From: Candidatus Kapaibacterium sp.
GTDB taxonomy: Bacteria; Bacteroidota; Ignavibacteria; Kapaibacteriales; Kapaibacteriaceae
Length of the DNA: 34,089 nucleotides
Reading direction: 5' to 3'
NCBI GenBank assembly: GCA_018882585.1
Contig: VFFB01000016.1
Location: forward strand, 1-34,089
Shown here one piece after another: positions 16,026 through 26,126 of this stretch. Below the pieces are notes generated by a model, which saw only the letters and a list, made by a program, of their open reading frames with translations, did no database searches and had not been told where the DNA came from. The translations under genes were made by a program, and so were the position numbers. Position 1 is the stretch's first letter; every line of letters begins with the position of its first letter.

Positions 16026-17141
16026 ATGAAGTTTACCGTAGCACTTCCCGAGTTGCAGCGAGCACTCCAAAAGCTCCTGCCGGCCATTCCCGCCAAGTCG
16101 ACCATCCCCGTCCTTGAGCACCTGCACGTTGCCCTTGTGGGGTCGGAACTGACCTTTACCGCCACGGACCAGGAGATCTCGATCTCGCTGGCCATTCCCG
16201 TTGCCGGCGAGGCCGATGGCGAGGTGCTTATCCCGGCAAGGCCGTTCAACGACCTTGTGAAGGAACTCGGACAGGCAGGCACCATCGAAGTGGGTGCTGG
16301 CGCCGACCAGGTGATCGCCATCCGGACGCCGACAGGATCTTTCGAGATGAAGGGTCTGCACGCACTTGAGTTTCCGACCATCCCGCCGTTTCCTGCGGCA
16401 ACGAAGGCGACGCTGCGTCGCGACGACATCGCACGCATGGCGAACAAGACAGTCTTCGCCGTGTCGACCGAAGAATACCGTCCAAGCATGACGGGTGTGT
16501 TCTTCAGCTTCAACGATGCAAATGTCACGGCCGTGGCGACGGACGGATTTCGTCTGTCGCGTGTGATCGTCACCGCATCGGAAGGCACATTCCCGTCGGA
16601 CCTCGAGTGCATCATTCCCGCACGTGCTGTAGAGCTGCTGCGCAAGGTAGACGGCGACGTGGTGATGGACGTGTCCAAGACGCATGCCCGGTTTACGATC
16701 GGACAGCACAGCATCACGACGCGGGTCATTGATGAGAAGTATCCGCCGTATCAGAATGTGATCCCGAGTGACAACGACAAGGCGCTGGTCATCAATCAAC
16801 GCGAGATCCTTGCCGCCATCAAACGCGTGTCGCTCTTCGCCAACACGAACACACGTCACGTGCGTTTCCGCATCTCCGAGCGTTCGCTGGCCGTGCACTC
16901 GCACGACGAGGATTCGGGCAGCAGCGGTACCGAGACGATCCCCTGTGAATTCTCGCATGAGGCATTCGAGGTCGGGTTCAATTATCGGTTTCTGGAAGAA
17001 GCGATCAAGAATATCACGCAGGAAGACGATCCGGATCTGAACGTACGCATGACCTTTTCGACATCGATCCGCGCCGTGCTGATCACGCCCGGTGCGGCGA
17101 GCGATTCGCTGCTGATGCTGGTCATGCCGGTGAAGATCTGA
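16026..17141 (+). CDS. dnaN: DNA polymerase III sliding clamp (beta subunit)
   Basis: Ring-shaped processivity clamp that tethers DNA polymerase III to DNA. The 371-residue protein starts MKFTVALPELQRALQKL, and has the three-domain clamp layout. Typical elements include LIPARPFNDLVKEL, the second-domain 'TGVFFSF....VATDGFRLS' and the C-terminal LITPG then MLVMPVKI. ATG 16026 is the natural start; a 11-residue in-frame extension upstream (15993) has no support. It is followed by recF with a 10-base gap. Unusually, psd rather than dnaA precedes it, on the opposite strand. Confidence 0.96.
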   Translation: MKFTVALPELQRALQKLLPAIPAKSTIPVLEHLHVALVGSELTFTATDQEISISLAIPVAGEADGEVLIPARPFNDLVKELGQAGTIEVGAGADQVIAIRTPTGSFEMKGLHALEFPTIPPFPAATKATLRRDDIARMANKTVFAVSTEEYRPSMTGVFFSFNDANVTAVATDGFRLSRVIVTASEGTFPSDLECIIPARAVELLRKVDGDVVMDVSKTHARFTIGQHSITTRVIDEKYPPYQNVIPSDNDKALVINQREILAAIKRVSLFANTNTRHVRFRISERSLAVHSHDEDSGSSGTETIPCEFSHEAFEVGFNYRFLEEAIKNITQEDDPDLNVRMTFSTSIRAVLITPGAASDSLLMLVMPVKI

Positions 17142-17151
17142 CGACCGTACC

Positions 17152-18288
17152 ATGCAGATCCGAACGGTCGGCCTGTACGACGTGCGAAATCACGTTGCGA
17201 CGGAGCTTGCCTGTGCCGGCCACGTCAACGTTCTGACCGGCCGCAACGGCTCGGGCAAAACGTCGGTCCTGGAGTCCATCGGCATGTGTGCCATCGGCCG
17301 AAGCATCGTTCCGGTGCCGGATGCGGCGCTTGTCCGACATGGAGCTGAATCGGCCACAATGATAGTGACCGCCAATCGTGACCTTGGTGCTCCGTGGAGC
17401 GTCAAGGTCACGGTTCGGGAAGGGGCAAGGAAGCGCATCGAGACGTCGCTTGCGTCGAACGCAACGGTGCGCGACCTGATAGGTGAACTGCCGATGGTGG
17501 CGCTGACGCCAGATCATAAGGCGATCACCTTTGGCGCCCCTGCCGACCGCCGGGCCTTCGTCGATGCCGTGATGGCACAGGCGAGTACCCGGTATCGAGA
17601 CCTGTTGTACGAACTGCGACGCGTGCTGAAGCAGCGAAACGCCGTCCTGGCAATGCAGGCCGACGATGGTACTTTGACAACGTGGACGGCGGCATTCACG
17701 GCATGCAGTGCCGAGATCATTGTTCGCCGTAAGCACTTCATCGCCGAACTGGCGCCGCGCGTGCGCGAAGCGTACAGCATGGTGTCGGACGGCGAAGAGG
17801 CCATCGACGTATGCTACCGGCCCGACACCGTGCCGGACCCCGCCGACGTTGATACCGTGCGGCAACAACTTGACGAGGCGGCCGCTCGCCTGCGCGCGGT
17901 GGAGCTCCGTCGAGGTACGACGATGTTCGGTCCGCAGAAGGACGAGGTCGACCTGACGATCAACGGCGGCCTGGTGCGCGAGACGGCGTCGCAAGGACAG
18001 CATAAGTCGCTGTTGGTGGCCCTGAAACTGGCAGAGTGCGATGTGCTGCTGCGAACTCGCAACGAACGGCCCGTCGTTCTGCTGGATGACGTGTTCAGCG
18101 AGCTCGACAGGCGCCGCATCGAACGGGTGATGCATGGCGTGCTGACGATGGGAATGCAATGTTTTGTGACCACGACCGAGGGTGACAGTATCGGATCAAT
18201 GGTGCCGCCAGGTACCGATATCCGAACCGTAACCCTCGCACGCGGTCAGATGATCGATTCGAACCAACAGCCATGGCGCACAACCTGA
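17152..18288 (+). CDS. recF: DNA replication and repair protein RecF
   Basis: SMC-like ABC ATPase that loads RecA at single-stranded gaps. It has Walker A GRNGSGKT at 30-37, a DRRAFVD segment, the ABC signature SQGQHKSL, and a Walker B VVLLDDVFSELD near the C-terminal third. The 378-residue length is standard. The end overlaps the next gene by 16 bases, which implies translational coupling. Confidence 0.95.
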   Translation: MQIRTVGLYDVRNHVATELACAGHVNVLTGRNGSGKTSVLESIGMCAIGRSIVPVPDAALVRHGAESATMIVTANRDLGAPWSVKVTVREGARKRIETSLASNATVRDLIGELPMVALTPDHKAITFGAPADRRAFVDAVMAQASTRYRDLLYELRRVLKQRNAVLAMQADDGTLTTWTAAFTACSAEIIVRRKHFIAELAPRVREAYSMVSDGEEAIDVCYRPDTVPDPADVDTVRQQLDEAAARLRAVELRRGTTMFGPQKDEVDLTINGGLVRETASQGQHKSLLVALKLAECDVLLRTRNERPVVLLDDVFSELDRRRIERVMHGVLTMGMQCFVTTTEGDSIGSMVPPGTDIRTVTLARGQMIDSNQQPWRTT

Positions 18289-18551
18289 AGGATCTGCTGG
18301 GTGACGTCCTGCGCAAGTACCGGCTTGAGCCGGCCCTGCACAAGGCACGTCTGCCAGACTACTGGCGACAGACGGTAGGCGATCGCCTTGCGGCGATTTC
18401 CGAAATCCGGTCGTTCGAAGGTGGTGTGCTGCGCGTCCACGTGACCGAGGCTGCCTGGCGGTCCGAACTGATGCTTCGACGCGAAGAACTGCGACACAAA
18501 CTCAACACGCTCGCCGGCGGAGAGATGATCACCGAGATCATCATTCGCTGA
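18273..18551 (+). CDS. DUF721/DciA-family protein
   Basis: A 92-residue protein of the DUF721 family. Its members include DciA, which loads the replicative helicase in bacteria that lack DnaC. The conserved pattern is present: an N-terminal helix with 'LGDVLRKYRLE', W-R-Q-T-V-G-D-R-L near 31-39, and the 'GVLRVHVTEAAWRSELMLR' beta/alpha core. Position between recF and gyrB agrees with its common genomic setting. The helicase-loading role is inferred from the family, not visible here. Confidence 0.85.
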   Translation: MAHNLKDLLGDVLRKYRLEPALHKARLPDYWRQTVGDRLAAISEIRSFEGGVLRVHVTEAAWRSELMLRREELRHKLNTLAGGEMITEIIIR

Positions 18552-18561
18552 TGGGCACATC

Positions 18562-18566
18562 GGGAG
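18562..18566 (+). promoter_or_regulatory. Ribosome binding site deciding the gyrB start
   Basis: GGGAG lies five bases before ATG 18572. It favours this codon over the in-frame ATG at 18551, which overlaps the previous stop and lacks a site of its own. Confidence 0.55.
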
Positions 18567-18571
18567 ACGAC

Positions 18572-20581
18572 ATGGCTGAGCAGATCAGCAACACGCAAGG
18601 GTACAGCGAAGATTCCATCAAGGTTCTCGAAGGCCTCGAGGCCGTTCGGAAACGTCCGGCCATGTACATCGGCGACGTCGGAGAACGCGGTCTGCACCAC
18701 CTTATCCAGGAGGTCGTCGACAACTCCATCGACGAGGCCCTTGCAGGGTTCTGCCGGAACATCGTGATCACACTGCATGCCGACGGCTCGTGCTCGGTGC
18801 AGGACGACGGTCGCGGCATTCCCGTAGGACCGCACCCGGTGAAGAAGATCTCGACGCTCGAGGTCGTGATGTGCACGCTGCATGCCGGTGGCAAGTTCGA
18901 CAAGAACACCTACAAGGTGTCCGGCGGTCTGCACGGCGTTGGTGTCAGCTGCGTGAACGCCCTGTCGACCGACCTTACGGTGACCGTCGAACGCGACGGG
19001 AAGATGTATGAGCAGAAGTACAAGATTGGTGCGCCACAAGGTGCCGTTGTCGAGGTTGGGAAGTCGCCTCGCACGGGCACAACAGTGCGCTTCTGGCCGG
19101 ATGCGACGATCTTCAAGACGGTCGAGTTCCGCTATGCCAAGGTGAGCGAGCGCCTGCGCGAGTTGGCCTTCCTGAATCCCGACGTAACGATCACGCTGCA
19201 GGATGAGCGCGACGGCCAGAAAGATGTCTTTGCCTACCGCGGCGGACTTGTTGATTTCGTACGCCACCTGGATGCCAACAACACGGCAATCACAAAGCCC
19301 ATCCTTATGTCAGGCATGGCTCGCAACGAATCAGGCGTCGAGACGGTCGTCGATGTCTGCTTCGAGTATAACTCCGGTTACAGCGAGAATCTGCTGTCGT
19401 ACGTGAACAACATCAACACCGTCGAAGGTGGCACCCACGTTAGTGGTTTCCGCAGCGCGCTGACGCGAACGCTGAATGCCTATGCGGCAGCCAACAACCT
19501 GACGAAGAAGGACGTCAACCTGACCGGCGAGGACTTCCGCGAAGGTCTGACAGCTGTCATCAGCGTGAAGGTCGCCGAGCCGCAGTTCGAAGGTCAGACG
19601 AAGACCAAGCTTGGCAATGGCGAGACCGAGGGTATCGTTCGCTCGATCATCAACGAAGAGCTGGCCAAGTACCTCGACGCAACGCCAAGCGCAGCGAAGC
19701 ATATCATCGAAAAGGCATCGCAGGCCGCCGAAGCCCGCGCGGCAGCGCGCAAGGCCAAGGATCTGATCCGCCGCAAGGGCGCACTCGAAAGCGGTTCGCT
19801 GCCGGGTAAGCTGGCCGACTGCTCGCTTCGCTCGCCGGAAGACACCGAGATATTCCTTGTCGAGGGTGACTCCGCCGGCGGCTCTGCCAAGCAGGGCCGT
19901 GACCGTCGATTCCAAGCCATCCTGCCGCTCAAGGGGAAGATCCTGAACGTGCACAAGGCACGGCTGACGAAGGTGCTGGAGAACGAGGAAGTGCGGACCA
20001 TCCTGACCGCCATCGGCGCAGGCTTCGGTGACGACTTCGATTCAGCAAAGGCACGCTACGGCAAGATCATCCTGATGGCCGATGCCGACGTCGATGGATC
20101 GCACATCCGTACGCTGCTGCTGACGTTGTTCTGGAAGCACATGCCCGACCTGATCAACGACGGTAAGCTGTACATCGCCCAGCCGCCGCTATACAAGGTC
20201 AAGAAGGGCAAGCAGGAATTCTATGCCTACAACGAGGCCGAGCGGGACGAGATCATCGCCCGCATTCGCAAGGAGAAGGCCGACCGCAAAGCCGCCAAGG
20301 CGGCCGAGAAGGGTGAACCCGTCGAAGAGGCCGAAGTGATCGAGGAAGGTGCAACGCCGGACGGTATCGTGATCAGCCGCTTCAAGGGTCTTGGCGAGAT
20401 GAATCCCGAGCAGCTCTGGGCCACGACGATGAATCCCGAGACGCGGACGCTGCTGCGCGTGTCGATCGAGAATGCCGCCGAAGCGATGCGCATCTTCGAG
20501 ACGCTCATGGGCGAAGCCGTCGAACCACGCCGCGAGTTCATTGAGCGCAACGCACAGTACGTCCGCAACCTTGACATCTGA
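18572..20581 (+). CDS. gyrB: DNA gyrase subunit B
   Basis: ATPase subunit of the type II topoisomerase that introduces negative supercoils. The GHKL ATPase half has EVVDNSIDEA, DDGRGIPV, HAGGKFD and GGLHGVGVSCVNALS. The transducer QTKTKLGN loop follows. The TOPRIM half has LVEGDSAGGSAKQGRDR (about 430) and MADADVDGSHIRTLLLT (about 504), then the end motif RFKGLGEMNPEQLWATTM, which favours GyrB over ParE. The 669-residue form lacks the large insertion of enterobacterial GyrB. A Lys/Ala/Glu-rich insertion of about 30 residues (about 568-596) lies before the final motif and is unusual in composition. The next gene starts on the last base of the stop codon. Confidence 0.97.
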   Translation: MAEQISNTQGYSEDSIKVLEGLEAVRKRPAMYIGDVGERGLHHLIQEVVDNSIDEALAGFCRNIVITLHADGSCSVQDDGRGIPVGPHPVKKISTLEVVMCTLHAGGKFDKNTYKVSGGLHGVGVSCVNALSTDLTVTVERDGKMYEQKYKIGAPQGAVVEVGKSPRTGTTVRFWPDATIFKTVEFRYAKVSERLRELAFLNPDVTITLQDERDGQKDVFAYRGGLVDFVRHLDANNTAITKPILMSGMARNESGVETVVDVCFEYNSGYSENLLSYVNNINTVEGGTHVSGFRSALTRTLNAYAAANNLTKKDVNLTGEDFREGLTAVISVKVAEPQFEGQTKTKLGNGETEGIVRSIINEELAKYLDATPSAAKHIIEKASQAAEARAAARKAKDLIRRKGALESGSLPGKLADCSLRSPEDTEIFLVEGDSAGGSAKQGRDRRFQAILPLKGKILNVHKARLTKVLENEEVRTILTAIGAGFGDDFDSAKARYGKIILMADADVDGSHIRTLLLTLFWKHMPDLINDGKLYIAQPPLYKVKKGKQEFYAYNEAERDEIIARIRKEKADRKAAKAAEKGEPVEEAEVIEEGATPDGIVISRFKGLGEMNPEQLWATTMNPETRTLLRVSIENAAEAMRIFETLMGEAVEPRREFIERNAQYVRNLDI

Positions 20582-21081
20582 TGGACGGCGAGTCCCATAG
20601 GCAACAAGTTGAGCGACTGCTGCAGAGCGTAACCGAGGGTCGTCCGCTGGGTGCCGATGAGCGGGACGTGCTTGAGCACATCCTGCGCAACGAGTTGATC
20701 ACGGATGTACCGGACGATTTTGAGGACGGCCCCACAACGGTAGGGCAACGGCTGGCCGATCATGTGGCTGCCTTCGGTGGCTCGTGGCTGTTCATCAGCG
20801 CCTTCTTCACCTTCATCCTGCTGTGGATGCTCACGAATGTGTTGCTGCTTGCCGGCCATGCCTTCGACCCCTATCCGTTCATCCTGCTTAACCTGATCCT
20901 AAGCTGCCTTGCAGCCGTCCAGGCACCGATCATCATGATGAGCCAGAATCGGCAGGAAGAGAAGGACCGTCAGCGCGCCCGAGCCGACTACCGCGTGAAT
21001 CTGAAAGCCGAGGTCGAGATCCGGCTTCTGCACGAAAAGATCGACGCGCTTCAGCGTCTGCTACAGGAACAACGCCAGTAA
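20581..21081 (+). CDS. DUF1003 membrane protein
   Basis: A 166-residue protein of the DUF1003 family, whose function is not known. Two membrane helices (about 63-82, and 95-112) are joined by the family core FDPYPFILLNLILS, then AAVQAPIIMMSQNRQ. The tail has the conserved 'DYRVNLKAEVEIRLLHEKID' helix, which looks coiled. The N-terminal 45 residues are charged and soluble. It overlaps the gyrB stop by one base and is the last gene of the replication cluster; coexpression with gyrB is likely but its job is unclear. Confidence 0.85.
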   Translation: MDGESHRQQVERLLQSVTEGRPLGADERDVLEHILRNELITDVPDDFEDGPTTVGQRLADHVAAFGGSWLFISAFFTFILLWMLTNVLLLAGHAFDPYPFILLNLILSCLAAVQAPIIMMSQNRQEEKDRQRARADYRVNLKAEVEIRLLHEKIDALQRLLQEQRQ

Positions 21082-21119
21082 CCCTGGTGCTGCGAGGTTG
21101 ACATCTACGAGGAAAACGA

Positions 21120-21153
21120 AAGGCCCCGAACGTCTGCACCCGTTCGAGGCCTT
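21120..21153. terminator. Stem-loop between convergent genes
   Basis: AAGGCC-C-CGAACG (21120-21132) pairs with CGTTCG-A-GGCCTT (21141-21153) around an eight-base loop, with one mismatch. On the minus strand the stem runs into TTTCGTTTTCC, a T-rich tail, so it should end the secreted-protein gene at 21234. It may also serve the plus-strand gyrB cluster. Confidence 0.7.
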
Positions 21154-21233
21154 CAAGTCCTGTGTTGACGGGAATACCCGACCGTCCAGGCGCAGGCAAG
21201 AACGTCGTGGCCGCGTCTTTGGTTCCCGGCTTT

Positions 21234-24200
21234 CTACCTGACAATGACTGGCAGGCTTGACCGGCCACCCGGCGTCGTAACGACCAGTACGTACATGCCC
21301 GGTGCAACACCCTGCATTGGCAGCGCCATCCGCTGCGCACCGTCACCACGCTGCGTCAAGACGCGGGCCCCGGTTACGGCAATAAGCTCCATTTCGACGA
21401 TGCCACGTTCGTCGACAACGGTTGCCGTAAGGTGTTCGGAAAGGGGCATCGGCATTACCGTCGGGGATGACGCTGCATAGCCGGCGACACTCACGGTTGA
21501 CGAGTCGACGAAGAAGTGCTGCGACCAGAACGACGTGCCGACAAGCCGCTGCTGCGTCGAACCGTCGCCATTCGTCAGACGGATGCTCACCGGACGGTGG
21601 TCGACGATGCGGTTCGTGGCGCTGCCAAGGAGAACCGTATCAAGCAGAGCAAAGCCTTCCTCGTCAGTGACTGCCGTGGCAAGGACCGTGCCGGTCCGAC
21701 TTACAATGTCGACCGTGGCCCCTTTTCGTGGATTGCCGGCTGCATCGTTGACGATGGCTGAAAGGGTCTGACGCAGATGCACGGCAGCCCCGTTTGGCGT
21801 GATGGTGTTGGGCAGGTTGATGGAACAGTCCACGCAGTGGACGATGCCGCCGCCGCTGACGCGGATGTCGAAGTTGTCGGGCCGGACCACGTCCAGACCG
21901 CGGATGACGTACGACTTGATGTTGCCCGAAAGGTCAACGGTGACTGCGTCGCCGCGGCTTCCGTACAGGCCAAGCATCGACACGTTGTGCGTGCCACCAG
22001 TTGGGCGTAGCACGAGCGCCGTTGTACCCGCGCGCATGCTGCGAATGGCAAGATCGTTGTGCGCGATGGATAGCTTTGGCACTCCCGATAGAACAAGGCC
22101 ACCGATGTTGCATCGACCTGCCGCAGCCGAGGTCCACTCGAGTGGACTGCCGGTGGTGGACGTCGAGGAAATGTTGGCCCCGCTGATGCGGAGCTCCGTT
22201 GCATCGGCGGACAACGTCGATGTTGCCGACAATTCCACGTAGGAGTTCTCGATGCGGCGCACGGGATGCGTTCCTGAGGCAACAACGGCGTCGTTCAGCG
22301 AGAGGCTTGTTGGAAGGAGCATCGTCGAGTCGGCATTCATGGGCCGCAGGACGGTCGAACGCAGAATGGTTCGGGATGCCGTTTCCTTGTCGGTAAGCGA
22401 CACGGTCACAGATCCGCCGCCGGGTTGGTCGGACTTTAGTGCACCTGCGATAACAAGGCGCGTGTCCGATGTTCTGCGTGTTGTCACCAAGGCCGGCAGT
22501 CGGACCGAATCCACGGCGGCACCGCCGGTCTCGACGCCGACGATATACGTCCGTGACGTATCGTCGTTAACCTGGAAGACTGTTCGATAGTATTGCGGAT
22601 TGGTTGCCACCATCACCATCTCGCGCAGGCTGATGACCTGTCCGGAATCACTGATGATGGTTGGGCCATTGGCGCTGGGGGCACGGCGGATGATAATACC
22701 GTTCCATTCCGTAGGCAGTGTGGCGATACGGATGCGCTGTTGTGCATCGACTTGCGGGCGCAGGCGCGCAAGCACCGTGTCGTTACGGCTGGCACCACGT
22801 CCGCGAACGGCGATGATCTCGTAGACACCGTCAGCACGAAGGCGTGTATCGCCGACGTTCTCGATGTGGACGTAGCCGCCACGTACGATGGTGTCGCGGC
22901 GGGCAGCACCTGCTTTGACCTTCGTCGCAATCGAAAACTGTTCGGTAACGACGTACAGCGAACCATTGTCGGCTGGTATTACCCATGACGGATCGCTCCA
23001 GCCCTGCAGAGAGGATGCGGCAGCGCGCAGCGGCGAATTCAGATCGGTGACCGACGGGTTCGGGCGCACGGCGCTATCGCCCGGAGGCGTTGTGACGAGT
23101 GTCCAACGAGCTGCCTCGGCCACATCGACGTAGCCGTTGCCATCGGCGTCGGCATCGCGTGTAGACATGGCAACACGCAAGGCACGCTCCCAGTATGTGC
23201 CTTGCCCCGGCCCGGAGAGCATCGTCGATACCGAATCGGCACTCGCGATGAGCGTGCCGAGGATCTGACTGTCCGCAAGTCGGCCACGAATTCCAAGAGC
23301 TCGCGATGTGGTAACGTCAATCGTTATGTCAGCTGCGTTCAGCTCCCGCAACATGTCGACAAGTGAGGCCCATGGCAGGATCTCGGTGTTGTTGAACCCG
23401 TCGCCGCTCAGGATAGGTCCCTCGCTCGTGCTGTGGCCCAGGTACTTTACGATGACCGATCGGCATCCTGCCGACCGCAGTCCCTTTAGTTCGTCATGAA
23501 GTGCTGCAACGGTGATGCCTTCGTTGTTGACACCGCGGCGCACAATGATGCTGCCAAAGTTGACACGCGGGCCGGTTGTATTGCTGTTCAACCGTGTGAT
23601 GAACGACGATATGTCGTGGCGAATCACCACATCATCAAGGTCACGCATTGTCTTGCCTGTGAAGACCAGCACACAAAGCGAATCGTTTGACGTGCGATCC
23701 GATGAGAAAGGCTCGGCCTGCGAGCAATTGCCGGCTGTGCCGCGAACGCGCGAAGCGTTCACGCCGCAGTAGGGCCCTGGGTCGACGGCGATGCTATCGA
23801 TGCTGAATGGTACCTGCGTCGAGAATACCGCAACAGGCGCCGCACTGCCGATCTCGGCGGGGACTGCAACGCCAACGACATCATGTCCGAAGAACGCAAA
23901 GGGGTCGGTATCGACAAAGAAGACATGGCTTGGCACTGACAGCGTAACATCGCTGTTGTCGATCATGCGAATGATAGCACCGGCAGAGATGACGGAGTCG
24001 GCTTGATCCTTGGCGGGACGCAAATGAAATGCTGCGGCTTGCGCCGGGACGTTTCGAGCCCGCAGAACCGAGTCCAGTACTACCGTTGCCGTTGCGATCG
24101 GAATGAAGCCTGGCAGTGGGTTAGCCGAACCCAGAGCCGTGTTGTCCGAAGGGTCGGTCTCGGCACCGTACACCACTTCAGCCGTTGCCTCGTGCAGGCC

Positions 24201-24506
24201 CCGTCGTGTAGGCTTGAAGTTGTATGGCGTCCACACGTTCTGTGATGATTCGGCCAGGATACTTGTGCCGGAGGCCTCCTGCTGGTATACAACAGTGCCC
24301 TCGTAGCGGACCGTAAACCTGACCGTGAAGGTCCCCGATGCTTTCGTTCCGCTGTTGACGACTTCCAGACCAATTCGGCCGGCTCGCTCGACGCGAGGCA
24401 GCGGATCAAACGTGATCTTACTCGCCACAAGGTCGGTCGCAAGGGCATACGTCGCGGACGACAGCCACAGGGCCGCAGCCAAGATTGATGTTCGCATTGT
24501 CGACAT
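21234..24506 (-). CDS. Large secreted protein with pseudo-caspase-like domain and T9SS-like tail
   Basis: A 1090-residue protein. ATG 24506 is set by a GGAGGG ribosome site. The signal peptide (1-23) ends at YALA. A CARDB-like adhesion domain follows (about 24-125). The segment at about 278-470 resembles the caspase-like fold: strand VIVKYLGHST with His358, then ITIDVTTS at 395-401 where active enzymes have a D-x-C-x-S, then GTLIASA and a helix 'GTYWERALRVAM'. An EF-hand-like Ca2+ loop DADGNGYVDVAE (453-464) comes next, as in some caspase-family proteins. His is kept, but the catalytic cysteine is replaced by threonine. A beta-rich, possibly right-handed helix region precedes a CVDC pair and an Ig-like segment. 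The last 75 or so residues look like a T9SS sorting domain (GMYVLVVTTPGG). The role is unknown, perhaps surface binding. The pseudo-enzyme reading is an inference. Confidence 0.78.
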   Translation of the reverse strand: MSTMRTSILAAALWLSSATYALATDLVASKITFDPLPRVERAGRIGLEVVNSGTKASGTFTVRFTVRYEGTVVYQQEASGTSILAESSQNVWTPYNFKPTRRGLHEATAEVVYGAETDPSDNTALGSANPLPGFIPIATATVVLDSVLRARNVPAQAAAFHLRPAKDQADSVISAGAIIRMIDNSDVTLSVPSHVFFVDTDPFAFFGHDVVGVAVPAEIGSAAPVAVFSTQVPFSIDSIAVDPGPYCGVNASRVRGTAGNCSQAEPFSSDRTSNDSLCVLVFTGKTMRDLDDVVIRHDISSFITRLNSNTTGPRVNFGSIIVRRGVNNEGITVAALHDELKGLRSAGCRSVIVKYLGHSTSEGPILSGDGFNNTEILPWASLVDMLRELNAADITIDVTTSRALGIRGRLADSQILGTLIASADSVSTMLSGPGQGTYWERALRVAMSTRDADADGNGYVDVAEAARWTLVTTPPGDSAVRPNPSVTDLNSPLRAAASSLQGWSDPSWVIPADNGSLYVVTEQFSIATKVKAGAARRDTIVRGGYVHIENVGDTRLRADGVYEIIAVRGRGASRNDTVLARLRPQVDAQQRIRIATLPTEWNGIIIRRAPSANGPTIISDSGQVISLREMVMVATNPQYYRTVFQVNDDTSRTYIVGVETGGAAVDSVRLPALVTTRRTSDTRLVIAGALKSDQPGGGSVTVSLTDKETASRTILRSTVLRPMNADSTMLLPTSLSLNDAVVASGTHPVRRIENSYVELSATSTLSADATELRISGANISSTSTTGSPLEWTSAAAGRCNIGGLVLSGVPKLSIAHNDLAIRSMRAGTTALVLRPTGGTHNVSMLGLYGSRGDAVTVDLSGNIKSYVIRGLDVVRPDNFDIRVSGGGIVHCVDCSINLPNTITPNGAAVHLRQTLSAIVNDAAGNPRKGATVDIVSRTGTVLATAVTDEEGFALLDTVLLGSATNRIVDHRPVSIRLTNGDGSTQQRLVGTSFWSQHFFVDSSTVSVAGYAASSPTVMPMPLSEHLTATVVDERGIVEMELIAVTGARVLTQRGDGAQRMALPMQGVAPGMYVLVVTTPGGRSSLPVIVR

Positions 24507-24510
24507 GGAT

Positions 24511-24516
24511 CCCTCC
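24511..24516 (-). promoter_or_regulatory. Ribosome binding site for the large secreted protein
   Basis: GGAGGG on the minus strand, four bases before ATG 24506. It decides this start over an upstream in-frame ATG (24587) and a following ATG (24497). Confidence 0.7.
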
Positions 24517-24571
24517 AGGAGTTCAGGCGCGAAAGATAGGACGTGCCAGCGGTAAATCCCATGAACGACGA

Positions 24572-24602
24572 CGCCCCTTCTTCGCATGTGGAAAAAGGGG
24601 CG
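24572..24602 (-). terminator. Stem-loop after ahcY
   Basis: CGCCCCTT (24572-24579) pairs with AAGGGGCG (24595-24602), and two further A-T pairs follow after a mismatch. It sits 45 bases past the ahcY stop. There is no clear T-run on the minus-strand side, so termination is probable rather than certain. Confidence 0.5.
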
Positions 24603-24646
24603 CGGAATGTGACGTTGTCGTTGGTCGAGATTCGACCGCGTGCTGA

Positions 24647-26098
<1,452 letters not shown>

Positions 26099-26126
26099 GC
26101 GGTTATGATGGTCGTGAAGTCAGATA

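Noticed and set aside
16005-17153. Antisense open frame as long as dnaN
   Set aside because: The plus strand holds an unmistakable sliding clamp; the antisense protein has no family motif.
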